Shown here: positions 41,880 to 54,900 of the stretch, one piece after another
How the letters are laid out: each line of letters starts with the position of its first letter
Position numbering within the stretch: position 1 is the stretch's first letter
Assembly: GCF_032854445.1 (NCBI RefSeq)
Contig: NC_088297.1
Location: 26,035,915 to 26,099,914, forward strand
From: Liolophura sinensis
Lineage: Eukaryota > Mollusca > Polyplacophora > Chitonida > Chitonidae
Direction of reading: 5' to 3'
DNA length: 64,000 nt
Program-made: the position numbers and the translations under genes
The notes under the pieces: model-generated
What the model saw: the letters and a program-made list of their open reading frames with translations, nothing else
Told to the model about the DNA's origin: nothing
Database searches by the model: none

Positions 41880-42112
41880 ATCTGACTGATTGATTTTTTG
41901 GATTGGTGTTTTACGCCCTACTCTAGAATATTTCAATTTTATGATGGTGGTCAGCCTCATGGTAGGAGAACCCTCTGCAGGTTGCTGGGAAATTTTACCT
42001 GATATGACCGCAAAGGAAGCTGGCATAAACTGGACTTGAACTCACACAGACCGCTTTTGTGACAGGCTCCTCCTGGATCATTGTGCTTGGCTAGTGTGCT
42101 AATCACTAGTCT
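41880..42112 (-). mobile_element. tRNA-derived SINE, main family, diverged
   Basis: On the minus strand the head matches the AGTGATTAGCACACTAGCCA and GTTCAAGTCCAGTTTATGCC blocks and the tail CTAGAGTAGGGCGTAAAACA followed by CCAATCC. It lies back to back with a partial copy in the opposite direction (42125-42262). Confidence 0.8.
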
Positions 42113-42124
42113 GTGAACGCCCGT

Positions 42125-42262
42125 TCCTCAACTACTGAAACCTGGGGATGGTCGTGGATTTCCCCCCGGCTTTGCCCAGTTTCCTCCCACAATAATGCTG
42201 GCCGCCGTCGTATAAGTGAAATATTCTTGAGTACGGCGTAAAACACCAATCAAATCCTTAAC
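42125..42262 (+). mobile_element. SINE 3' half, inverted relative to its neighbour
   Basis: It holds GGGGATGGTCGTGGATTTCC, a body with TAATGCTGGCCGCC, and the well preserved tail GTGAAATATTCTTGAGTACG then GCGTAAAACACCAATCAAAT. It abuts the minus-strand copy at 41880-42112, giving a long inverted repeat. Confidence 0.85.
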
Positions 42263-43120
42263 TATTGACAAGGGTAATACATGAACATGTAAACCTTATT
42301 GGCCCCCCTTATAAAGAAACTTGCAAATTAGCAACAAAAGTCCATGGACTCCGGATCCTTGTTAAGTGAATGGTTCTATTTAAAAGACAGGATGTCAGAA
42401 AGCTGGAGGCTGTCACCGACACACAGACAGACTGACAAGTTACAAGTAGAGCAGCTTGTCACAATCAAAACCTCCATATCAAAAACAAAACAAGGCCCTC
42501 AGAGAGCACTGAGACTAGAACAGCCCGACTTTCGTCTGTGTGCACAACAGCAAATTTGACAGCGCTTGCAGCGAGAGCCCTGTATACATCTTTTACATAT
42601 TAATGTCGATGTAGTTCAGGAGCTCAGGAGGGAATGGTAAATATGAGTCATAAAATACATGTACAGTATACATAAACGTAGTATGGGTATATTGACTCTG
42701 GAAACAGACCTTAGCATGTTAACACACGTACATGCCTGCCAGATCATAATTTAATTATGTGGCAGCCTTGTTGTTCGTTAGCGATAACATCCTGTGAGCG
42801 CTGATATGAGCCACACACTGCAGTGTTTTTCCTCCTGTACTGTACACTGTTTTATCGTGGTAGTGTTTATGGGATTTTCAGGTTTGCCCACTGGTAGCAT
42901 GTATATGGTGGCCATGTGGCTGAGGATGGGGCTAAGAGGAAAGTAAGATTGTGGTACACCAGTCATGCTGGGTTATTCTAACCACAGCTTATACAATCCA
43001 CAATCCCTCATTCAAACCCACCTGTTAGTGCATGTACAGGCTGTGTAGGCCTCACATGCAACAAAATAGAGCTGACCACACATGTGTTTGGTGTCCCCTT
43101 TTTACAACCACAGTGGCAGA
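42263..43120. other. Unique sequence
   Basis: No exon, array or SINE is recognised. Small open frames here lack any family feature. Confidence 0.4.
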
Positions 43121-43124
43121 TTAA

Positions 43125-43640
43125 GAAAGATATATGTCCTTGTCTTGACATCCGCGGTGTGAGATTAACACAGATATATGTCCTTGTCTTTACATCCACA
43201 GTAAGAGATTAACACAGATATATGTCCTTGTCCTTACATCCATGGTGCGAGATTAACACAGATATATGTCCTTGTCTTTACATCCACAGTGCAAGAATAA
43301 CACAGATATATGTCCTTGTCTTTACATCCATGGTGCGAGATTAACACAGATATATGTCCTTGTCTTTACATCCACAGTGCAAGAATAACACAGATATATG
43401 TCCTTGTCTTTACATCCATGGTGCGAGATTAACACAGATATATGCCCTTGTCTTTACATCCACAGTGCAAGAATAACACAGATATATGTCCAAGTCTTTA
43501 AATCCATGGTGCGTGATTAACAGAGATATGTGTCCTTGTCTTTACATCCACAGAGCAAGAATAACAGAGATAAATGTCCTTGTCTTTACATCCACGGTGT
43601 GAGAATAACAGAGATATATGTCCTTGTCTTTACATCCAGA
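43125..43640. repeat. 44-bp minisatellite, about 12 copies
   Basis: The unit is GAGATTAACACAGATATATG, TCCTTGTCTTTACATCCACA, GTGC, with alternates gcgagatt/gcaagaat that tend to alternate unit by unit between 43240 and 43560, giving an 88-bp dimeric order. Confidence 0.94.
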
Positions 43641-43784
43641 GCGGGATATTAACGTGGATATATGTTCTTGTACGAATCACCTTACACAATACTGATGTAA
43701 TTCGTGAATACTGGCTTTGTACAAGAGGTCTGTGTGTGTACATTCACAAGTATGGAAAATGAGTGTAAATAAGTGGGGCCTCAT

Positions 43785-44225
43785 GTCTGGTGTCGGTATA
43801 CTGGGACTGGGTGTCAGTATACTGTGACTGATTACAGGGTGTCGGGTGCCCTGTCTGATCTCCGTATGCTGTAATTGGGTGGGGCATCATGTCTGGTGTC
43901 AGTATACTGTGACTGGGTTGGGCGTTCTGTCTGGTGTCTGTATACTCTAACTGGGTGGGGCATTCTGTCTGGTGTCTGTATACTCTGACTGGGTGGGGCA
44001 TTCTGTCTGGTGTCTGTATACTCTGACTGGGTGGGGCATTCTGTCTGGTGTCTGTATACTCTGACTGGGTGGGGCATTCTGTCTGGTGTCTGTATACTCT
44101 GACTGGGTGGGGCATTCTGTCTGTTGTCTGTATACTCTGACTGGGTGGGGTGTCCTGTCTGGTGTCAGTTAACTTTAGCTGGGTGGGTTTCATGTCTGAT
44201 GTCAGTATAGTCTGACTCTGTGGTG
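43785..44225. repeat. 38-bp minisatellite, about 11 copies
   Basis: The unit is GACTGGGTGGGGCATTCTGT followed by CTGGTGTCTGTATACTCT. The central five copies are nearly identical and the edges diverged. Minus-strand frames (TRQNAPPSQSIQTPDRMPHP) result from the stop-free unit. Confidence 0.94.
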
Positions 44226-44431
44226 TATCAAGATATTAAATACATGTATATGCAATCAAACAAACAGAATACAAATGCACTGCAGAGTTACACATCTGTT
44301 TACCAGATATCCCTGTCAAATTTTTCTGCCTGATCACACACACACAGGAACTGTGGCACATGTTAATCAGTGCTGATGCTACCAGAGATCTTCTACCTGT
44401 AAGTTTTGTGACGTCACACTAGACAGATTAC

Positions 44432-44566
44432 ATGACCATCTGCAGGTCGCTGGCGGACCTTCCCAAGAGCTGGACTTGAACTAACAGCGACTGAATTGGT
44501 GGTAGGCTCCTGGGTCATTGTGCCGAGCTGGCATGCTACCCCCCGTGGCCAAGGAGGCACCTGCTA
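44432..44566 (-). mobile_element. SINE 5' head fragment
   Basis: On the minus strand it starts GGTGCCTCCTTGGCCACGGG and includes AGTTCAAGTCCAGCTCTTGG and GACCTGCAGATGGTCATG. The 3' tail is missing. Confidence 0.7.
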
Positions 44567-47500
44567 TGTAGGGATGATGATTTGCTATTTAATATGTTAT
44601 GGGGTATATGTGGTACACACACATATATATGTGTTCAGAATTTTTTGTAAACCTCCAACGGGATTTAATTCACTGTAAAGGAAAAGACTTCTAAAAACTG
44701 ACATAAGCATGACTAAGTAGGCCACATAAAACTACACATAAATACACTTTCCTTTATTTTTTTCCCGATTCTTGTGAAAAGAGTTTCATTGCATGTAAAT
44801 TACAGGTCCTTCAAAACATAATGGTGTTTACACTTTGAGTAGAATGTTGGAATGCTACAGTTTCAGAATCTGATGAGCAGAAAACACACCAGGCTTTTCT
44901 AGATTCAATCGGCACGTACATGGAACATTTGGCACATCAGCCAAGTTACGTATTAAATGTATGTGTCAGACTTCCAAATAAACAATATTAACTGCACTTG
45001 CACCATAATGATGGACACATGGTCATACAGTACTTACAGTGTTAATTGGAGCAGCCTGCGGTTGCCTCACTACTGTTCCCTGCCTACAGCATGTATGTGA
45101 TCGTTAGTGCTATCTCAAGAAATCCTGGCATAACCAACATTTATCTACAGCCCTACAATACACGGCTACATGTACCTGTGCCGTGTCGGCCAGTTCTGAA
45201 GTACACACGGACTGACATCAAGGATTTATCACAGAGCCAGCAGATACAGACAGCTAAAAACAACCAAACTTCCTCTAACTATAATACACACTTGAACAGA
45301 ACTGTGGAGACACTGGGTCAACCACTTGTACATGTTCGGGCTCTGCTTAATTCCCTTGTAGTCAGACCACATGTGCAACTAAATGAGTCACTTCAGGCAC
45401 CATGCTTTGCACATACTCTGTAGTTGTTACAAACATACTGTACATGTAAATTCCTGTTTCAATGTATATATACATGTAGACTCCCAGAAAAAAACACAAC
45501 ATCCACATACCCTTATACTGGTATTATAAGTATGTTCAACACACCTGTTGACGCAAATCTATATGCTGCTCCTTATTGACAACTGCCATCTGATGTCACT
45601 CTCGCGGCTGTTTTGACATGTTTTAAGATTGCATACACCTATCACCACATGTATACTGTAAAAAGGTCACACATAATTCTGAACACAAATGACAAAGTAG
45701 TAAAAGGCTGGTAACGTCATTCACATTGGGCCATTGTGTGAGAAAACACCTTACAGAAACTAATGAGAAACAACACTGTTTTCTCCTTAACAATTCTTAT
45801 GTAAATAGAAAGTTCTTGGAAAAAGCACAAAATCCTCATTATACTTCTTGGTAGAGAGTACATACATGTAGGTGACAGTATATACGGCAAATGTATATCT
45901 TTACAATATGTCAGTTTACAACGGATGCTATGGCTCAGATATCACTGACAAAACAATCAATACCCATTCATCCTCATATCATACAATGTGGCCTAAACAT
46001 GCATAACACTACTGATTATACATGAATATATATACATACAATACAATTGGTTGTAATTGGAAATCGCTAACAACTTAAGCCTAGGTACCTTTGGTAATCT
46101 ATTATTTGGTATTTGCTGATCCACAAATAAGTTTAATAGCATAATGCAAAAGCATAGATGGTCTGAAAGAAAAAAAACCCCAAAAAACAATGAGCGAAAT
46201 ATCTAAACGTCAAATATACAAAATAATAAAAAACTTCTCAGTTTTTTGAGAGTATCCATGTTTTACAGTGTTTGGTAATTGTAGAATACACATGTCGATT
46301 AAGAAATTAGTGGATGATTCACATGTAAAGCATTTGTGCAGATACATGTCTAAGTTTACTGATTTAAAATGAGAGCTAAATGTATACTCTATAACACTAC
46401 ACATTATTATACAACAAAATATCTATACTGAATTCAGGTGAAATATTACCCGTTCATGTATGAAGTATGTTTTTTACACTGAACTGCAACAGAAGAAATT
46501 ATTAAAAACTTAGCAAATGGTCTGGACATAAATTCATCTACTAGTAACTGCACACCTGAGCGCAGTCGGAGCATTAATACAAAGTTCCAGTAGTCCAAAA
46601 GTCCGCTGTACAGAAAAATGATCAGTTGGACATGACCACCCAAGCATAAACACACCACTGGTCAAACTACAATGCATACTGTTTTTGCAAAATACATATA
46701 AAACATTTCACTTTCTTTCTATGTCATATTCTATCAAGGATGCATATATATATGCGGTTTCGTCTGGATTTAGAAAGCTCTGCTTTATGTAGCAAAACTC
46801 GATTGGAACAACATGCTGTTAATTAGAACATGTTGGCTCTCACAGCTCCCCCTCCCCTTTCTCCCGTAACAAGCTACACATACACCTTGCTAGAAGACTA
46901 CATGTATATCTACATGTAATCCAGTCCTATTGATCACTGAACAGGGACAATCAATGGAAACCAGGTGATTAAAGACAGGCCAAAATAACACCTGGAGGAA
47001 CTAAAATGACAGCAACAGAGTAAGATATACAGCATCCCTCAGCGAGTTTGGTTGCTAGGTGGAGCTCAGGTATGGTGGGTAATTATACAACTTAAGAGCC
47101 AGAGCCCGATATCACAGGGGGGTTGATCTGACAACTTCTCTGTTCACTACAGGTGATGTTTCTATACGGCAGAAACCTGATAAATCACAGCATATACAGG
47201 CCTTTCCTTTCATTATTCTCTACTTGACTCTAATAAGATTCCTGCAGATTTGCATTAATATCACCAGAGCCTAAATCTAGTACAGCATTGATGCTGCTCT
47301 ATTAAGGTTTCATTGCATACAAAACCAAGCAGATTTTCATAACTTCAATGGTTTTGAAAACTATTTCTGTCATTCCCATATACTGTCATTTTGCACCTTA
47401 TTTTTATGACTCCTACAAGATAAATGAATCTCAGGTTAAGGCAGTTTTGATGATCTTCTGTCAAAGTGCAGGGAAGGGTTTCACAAAGCTTACTTACATG

Positions 47501-49585
47501 TAAAGGTAAGTTGCCCTTAGTTAAGTGCATTGTGTATCTCTACAGCATATGTTGCCATGGTAGCTAAGGGCTTACTTGGCCAAGTGAGCTTCATAAAACC
47601 GGCCCCTGATTGGTGTACTAACAGGATTAAGAAAAACTTCACAATTAAGGCAGCCATATTGATTATTCCCTGACTACACCAGCTGAGCGTACAGAAAAGT
47701 ACACAAGGCAGCGGGTTGTGTCACAACAGGAACTGTATCACTCATACACCTGTATGGTGTCAGGATTGTAGTTCTGTTTGCTAAACTCAGGTAGAACAGG
47801 AGTGTACGACTAATCACAGGACTTCAAGGGCAAATAACATCATTATTGTGTACTGTGGTCTAAATTATGGGTATTTGCCTGATTTGCATATTAAACTGTA
47901 TGAAGGAATATTTCCGTCCTAATGACTTGATACAAGCTCTGAGATCGGTTGGCCATGTGCCCAGGTTATAGCTTCCACATTACCTGTATTGCTGAAAACT
48001 AAGAATAAAATAGATCTCAGATTTAGCTTGATATATATATACATGTATGGCATTCAGGTTTCTGGACAAAGCCTATAACAAAGCCTAATGACAAATGTTG
48101 TGGCGTTACACAACAAAATGCATACATGTAGCTCGACCACAGGTGAGTTCACCTCATCCCTCCAGTATCCCTTTAGCTGAATCTATATGTAGATAGATGG
48201 AGTGTATCAATACACCTGAGGCAAGAGCTTAAGGACCCCGCACATCAACAGTATGTGTACAGGTAGCCTTGATCATCAGCTGGGTATTGTACAGGTGATA
48301 CAGTAACAAGACGGGTAGAGGGGTCTCACCTCTGATGATACCACTTCATTATCATGGGTCATCAGATACACATTTCAGCCTGTGTTTGATCTACTGTGGG
48401 CCTTGACAGCTGTGCACATATCAAAAAGACAAGGATAGAAACTCAAATAAATATTCTTGTTGAAACATTTCAACTTATGTGAGAAATAAAGATTTGCTGG
48501 ACCTACCCACTCAATATTTTTCCAAGTACACAGTTGTAAATAAACTAGTACACAAGTGACTTTATGGTAGTGTGCAGATTTATCTAAGTAGGGTCTACAG
48601 CGGCACTAGTACGATAAGAAAGGTTAAGTGAGCTCCTGGTCATCTGCCCTATCTGTGTCTACGCCAGGACACCGACATGCACAATCACCTATCTGTGTCT
48701 ACGCCAGGACAAGGACATGCACAATCACAACAAGGATGTACATGTGCATAATATCAAAACGAATGTCATCATAGGTGACATGCTTTTTCCATTTCTAATC
48801 AAAAACAAAAGCATTGTGACAAGCCCATGTAATGTTTATTGCCCTATAAATAATAATACATCTGGAGTCTTGTCTGAAAATGCCAGCAGGAATTCTGTGC
48901 CATAATACCGCATGTAACCACAGGTGGGGATACGTACCTGCACTATACATGTAACCATATGTCAAAACAATGTATGTATAAATTCCACAGGAAACAGTGC
49001 TTTGGTGGTTGAAAAGGTTGAAGATTTACAATAACACAGCTGAGTATACCAACCTTTTTTAAAAAGGAAGGTGTAGACTTGTGACTATCAAGCTGAAGAC
49101 GCTTACTTGTGACTATCAAGCTGAAGACGCAGACTTGTCAAGCTATCAAGCTGTTGTTGAAAGTGTAGATGTTACATGTTGTCCCTGAACAACACCAGCT
49201 GAATGACTTACTCTGTGGAATAATGCAGGAATAATGCAGGAATAATGCAAGGAAACTTGCCACACTTTTATTTCATTGTTCTGGTTTTGTTAATTTATGT
49301 TTTCCTTCCCTTCAACTTCACCTGTCCACACGTGTTGTACATATTTTGCCACTACGGAGTGGTGGAAGACAATGAATTGGTCCTCAACAAATGTTAGACC
49401 ATTAATTTTTTTACATCTATTCGACTGGCGTTTTACCTCTTAATTACACGATGATGACCAGATTAGACCATTAATGTCCTCAACCATGTTATATGACATC
49501 AAGATCCCACAAGCGAGGGACGGTAAAATTGAGATCTACAAATGTCTTGTCCAAGGTCAAACTGAACCTGCAACTCGTCTGTGAG
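44567..49585. other. Long unique stretch without recognised genes
   Basis: In these 5 kb I find no exon with family features. Short duplications occur at 48650-48730 (two copies of CTATCTGTGTCTACGCCAGG) and 49075-49135 (ACTTGTGACTATCAAGCTGA). A mutated SINE-tail-like trace (CGACTGGCGTTTTACCTC) lies near 49418. The largest frame, 45046-45423 on plus, begins at a non-ATG codon and looks like chance. Confidence 0.4.
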
Positions 49586-49589
49586 TCAC

Positions 49590-49865
49590 TGGGTGTCTAG
49601 CACCTTTACCATTACCAGCCACCTCCATCACTGGGTGTCTAACACCTTTACCATTACTGGCCACCTCCATCATTGGGTGTCTAACGCCTTTACCATTACC
49701 AGCCACCTCCATCACTGGGTGTCTAACACCTTTACCATTACCGGCCACCTCCATCACTGGGTGTCTAACACCTTTACCATTACCGGCCACCTCCATCAAC
49801 ACCTTTACCATTACCGGCCACCTCCATCACTGGGTGTCTAATACCTTTACCATTACCAGCCACCT
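49590..49865. repeat. 42-bp minisatellite, about 6.5 copies
   Basis: The unit is CACCTCCATCACTGGGTGTC, TAACACCTTTACCATTACCG, GC. One unit near 49796 has lost 14 bp. With a 42-bp period both strands stay open (HHWVSNTFTITGHL and MEVAGNGKGVRHPV); these are not credible genes. Confidence 0.94.
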
Positions 49866-50394
49866 CCAGCTGACATTATCACCTGCACATATTGACAGGT
49901 ACTGAACTCTGCCAATACCTGTGCAGATTTATTTCATGTCTACATGTATGATGAGTCTAACCTTAATGTTCACATTGATCAAGTACGATCTTGAAATTCT
50001 GCACATCCAGGTGACAATGAACTACCTGCACGTCAGAGCTCATTAGGTGCAGGATAAACCTGTCCACCTGTGGGATGAGATGGGATTACATCACTTTGGT
50101 CTCTGCTACAATGTATAATCCCTGTGGCCAGGTACTAATGTAAGACAAGACTTTTAATGGACATTAACATATTATGAAGTAAACCAATGCACTTCGTCCC
50201 AGGGATTATGCACGGTAGGTAGGTGGGGAACTACATGAGCACTCTTCACACTGTACAGGTATGATACATGTTCACTCGCAGGCACATTCTAGCCAATTCA
50301 AGCTTCAACTGCCACACTTGAAAAGGCCTAAAACTCCACGTAGATCAGAACCATTCTGTACGAGTGAGTAGACACAGTGTTGACCACAACATAC

Positions 50395-50935
50395 CTCTTT
50401 GACCATGACGGCCAGGGAAGGTCATCATTCCGCTCAAAGACAGCCCCATCACAATATTACCATAAAGATGCATCCTGCATTGAGAAATGCATGGGAAACA
50501 AACACAGACCAATTGCATCTTTGACCATGACGGCCAGGGCAGGTTATCATTCCGCTCAAAGACAGCCCCATCACAATATTACCATAAAGATGCATCCTGC
50601 ATTGAGGAATGCATGGGAAACAAACACAGACCAATTGCATCTTTGACCATGACGGCCAGGGCAGGTTATCATTCCACTCAAAGACAGCCCCATCACAATA
50701 TTACCATAAAGATGCATCCTGCATTGAGGAATGCATGGGAAACAAACACAGACCAATTGCATCTTTGACCATGACGGCCAGGGCAGGTCATCATTCCGCT
50801 CAAAGACAGCCCCATCACAATATTACCATAAAGATACATCCTGCATTGAGGAATGCATGGGAAACAAACACAGACCAATTGCATCTTTGACCATGACGGC
50901 CAGGGCAGGTCATCATTCCGCTCAAAGACAACTTT
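50395..50935. repeat. 122-bp tandem repeat, 4.4 copies
   Basis: GACCATGACGGCCAGGG recurs at 50401, 50523, 50645, 50767 and 50889, exactly every 122 bp, with only a few substitutions between copies. The high identity implies recent amplification. Frames on both strands repeat with it. Confidence 0.97.
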
Positions 50936-51598
50936 TGTATGCCATCATGATTGCTCTTAGAATCTTGTTCGCAAGAAACAGTTGACAGAGCTCTCTTCTG
51001 TTTGTCTTACATTGAGCAGGCTGGACACTGCTTGTCTCCATCAATATAAGGTACATGCAAGTGTATGTCAAATGTGAGGAGGAAAGCTTGTCCATAACTT
51101 CCCAATGGTCAGTGGTTTACTCTGGGCACTCCAGTATCCCAGACCCTCATGTATAAAAGTGGCTGCCTCCCGTGCTTCCTATACATGTATAAAGTGAAAT
51201 GGTCCTGTCAGAATATTAACCATCTGTCCGTTACATAATTGTGTACAGTACATGTACATATTATAGCCACTATGTTTCACATCTGGCAGCATATTTTAGG
51301 TACTGGTATACACCGAAAATGGTTTACCCACACACGTAATTGTATCAGTCTGGAATTTCCGGGGTAGATAGTTTGAGTGATCTAAAACATCAGGTTAACA
51401 CATGGCCAGATGGAAAGCTTCCTACTTCCTACTGTTTCGTGGAATGTCCAAACACAATGATTACCTATGGCGGACATTCGTTCCTCGTTATATATAGTGT
51501 GAGTAAAGGAAGCAGATTGGACTCCTGTAGGAGTAGATAAAGGCTCACTGTGCTCCAAACATACACATATAATGCTTGCTTTCAAGACTGAGATTTCA
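50936..51598. other. Unique sequence
   Basis: Between the 122-bp array and the next SINE I see no exon or RNA gene. Confidence 0.4.
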
Positions 51599-51599
51599 A

Positions 51600-51868
51600 C
51601 GCCTTTAACGGCCTTCAGTGACCCAGGAGCCATTCAACAATGCGGCCACTGTGAGTCTAAATCCTGCTCTACTGGCTTCATCTCCAGCTGGACACGAAAA
51701 AGTCTGTCAGCCACCTGTGGATGGTTGTGGGTTTTCTCTGGCCTCTCCTCGGTTTTTTCCCCAACCAATGCTGGCCACTGTCACACATGTATATATACAT
51801 GTGCATGTCAGTGAAATATTCCTGATAGTGGTGTAAAACACCAATGAAGTGAATAAAATAAATGGATA
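51600..51868 (+). mobile_element. tRNA-derived SINE, main family, 5'-truncated
   Basis: The body matches AGTGACCCAGGAGCCATTCA, GGATGGTTGTGGGTTTTCTC and CCAATGCTGGCCACTGTCA, and the tail GTGAAATATTCCTGATAGTG then GTGTAAAACACCAATGAAGT. A stretch of about 25 bp rich in CATGTATATATACATG is inserted before the tail. Confidence 0.8.
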
Positions 51869-51922
51869 CATACATGTACCTGAACAATGAGTACTTCTGA
51901 CTCTGAGAAAACTGGTGACAGA

Positions 51923-54900
51923 GGTCACACTGTAGATGTCAGGTGGCTGGAGCAACATCACTGGCTTACCTACATCCACAGGTGTCACACTGTAGATGTC
52001 AGGTGGCTGGAGCAACATCACTGGCTAACCTACATCCACAGGTGTCACACTGTAGATGCCAGGTGGCTGGAGCAACATCACTGGCTAATTTGCATCCGAG
52101 GTGTCACACTGTAGATGTCAGGTGGCTGGAGCAACATCACTGGCTAACCTACATCCACAGGTGTCACATTGTAGATGTCAGGTGGCTGGAGCAACATCAC
52201 TGGCTAATTTGCATCCGAGGTGTCACACTGTAGATGTCAGGTGGCTGGAGCAACATCACTGGCTAACCTACATCCACAGGTGTCACACTGTAGATGTTAG
52301 ATGGCTGGAGCAACATTACTGGCTAACCTACATCCACAGGTGTCACACTGTTGATGTTAGACAGCTGGAACAACATCACTGGCTTACCTACATCCACAGG
52401 TGTCACACTGTAGATGTTAGATGGCTGGAGCAACATCACTGGCTAACCTACATCCACAGGTGTCACACTGTAAATGTCAGGTGGCTGGAGCAACATCACT
52501 GGCTAACCTACATCCACAGGTGTCACACTGTAAATGTCAGGCGGCTGGACAAGCATCACTGGCTTACCTACATCCACAGGTATCACACTAAATGTCAGGT
52601 GGCTGGAGCAACATCACTGGCTAACCTACATCCACAGGTGTCACACTGTAGATGTCAGGTGGCTGGAGCAACATCACTGGCTAATTTGCATCCGAGGTGT
52701 CACACTGTAGATGTCAGGTGGCTGGAGCAACATCACTGGCTAACCTACATCCACAGGTGTCACATTGTAGATGTCAGGTGGCTGGAGCAACATCACTGGC
52801 TAACCTACATCCACAGGTATCACACTGTAGATGTCTGGTGGCTAGAGTAACATCACTGGCTAACCTACATCCACAGGTGTCACACTGTAGATGTCAGGTG
52901 GCTGGAGCAACATCACTGGCTAACCTACATCCACAGGTGTCACACTGTAGATGTCAGGTGGCTGGAGCAACATCACTGGCTAACCTACATCCACAGGTGT
53001 CACACTGTAGATGTCAGGTGGCTGGAGCAACATCACTGGCTAACCTACATCCACAGGTGTCACACTGTAGATGTCAGGTGGCTGGAGCAACATCACTGGC
53101 TAACCTACATCCACAGGTGTCACACTGTAGATGTCAGGTGGCTGGAGCAACATCACTGGCTAATTTGCATCCGAGGTGTCACACTGTAGATGTCAGGTGG
53201 CTGGAGCAACATCACTGGCTAACCTACATCCACAGGTGTCACACTGTAGATGTCAGGTGGCTGGAGCAACATCACTGGCTAATTTGCATCCGAGGTGTCA
53301 CACTGTAGATGTCAGGTGGCTGGAGCAACATCACTGGCTAACCTACATCCACAGGTGTCACACTGTTGATGTTAGACGGCTGGAACAACATCACTGGCTT
53401 ACCTACATCCACAGGTGTCACACTGTAGATGTTAGATGGCTGGAGCAACATCACTGGCTAACCTACATCCACAGGTGTCACATTGTAGATGTCAGGTGGC
53501 TGGAGCAACATTACTGGCTTACCTACATCCACAGGTGTCACACTGTAGATGTCAGGTGGCTGGAGCAACATTACTGGCTAACCTACATCCACAGGTGTCA
53601 CACTGTTGATGTTAGACAGCTGGAACAACATCACTGGCTTACCTACATCCACAGGTGTCACACTGTAGATGTTAGATGGCTGGAGCAACATCACTGGCTA
53701 ACCTACATCCACAGGTGTCACATTGTAGATGTCGGGTGGCTGGAGCAACATCACTGGCTAACCTACATCCACAGGTGTCACACTGTAAATGTCAGGCGGC
53801 TGGACAAGCATCTCTGGCTTACCTACATCCACAGGTATCACACTAAATGTCAGGTGGCTGGAGCAACCTCACTGGCTAACCTACATCCACAGGTGTCACA
53901 CTGTAGATGTCAGGTGGCTGGAGCAACATCACTGGCTAATTTGCATCCGAGGTGTCACACTGTAGATGTCAGGTGGCTGGAGCAACATCACTGGCTAACC
54001 TACATCCACAGGTGTCACATTGTAGATGTCAGGTGGCTGGAGCAACATCACTGGCTAACCTACATCCACAGGTGTCACACTGTAGATGTCAGGTGGCTGG
54101 AGCAACATCACTGGCTAACCTACATCCACAGGTGTCACACTGTAGATGTCTGGTGGCTAGAGTAACATCACTGGCTAACCTACATCCACAGGTGTCACAC
54201 TGTAGATGTCAGGTGGCTGGAGCAACATCACTGGCTAACCTACATCCACAGGTGTCACACTGTAGATGTCAGGTGGCTGGAGCAACATCACTGGCTAACC
54301 TACATCCACAGGTGTCACACTGTAGATGTCAGGTGGCTGGAGCAACATCACTGGCTAACCTACATCCACAGGTGTCACACTATAGATGTCAGGTGGCTGG
54401 AGCAACATCACTGGCTAACCTACATCCACAGGTGTCACACTGTAGATGCCAGGTGGCTGGAGCAACATCACTGGCTAATTTGCATCCGAGGTGTCACATT
54501 GTAGATGTCAGGTGGCTGGAGCAACATCACTGGCTAACCTACATCCACAGGTGTCACATTGTAGATGTCAGGTGGCTGGAGCAACATTACTGGCTAACCT
54601 ACATCCACAGGTGTCACACTGTTGATGTTAGACGGCTGGAACAACATCACTGGCTTACCTACATCCACAGGTGTCACACTGTAGATGTTAGATGGCTGGA
54701 GCAACATCACTGGCTAACCTACATCCACAGGTGTCACATTGTAGATGTCGGGTGGCTGGAGCAACATCACTGGCTAACCTACATCCACAGGTGTCACACT
54801 GTAAATGTCAGGCGGCTGGACAAGCATCACTGGCTTACCTACATCCACAGGTATCACACTAAATGTCAGGTGGCTGGAGCAACATCACTGGCTAACCTAC

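Noticed and set aside
45046-45423. 125-codon plus-strand frame
   Set aside because: It begins at a non-ATG codon, and neither composition nor motifs suggest a protein family.
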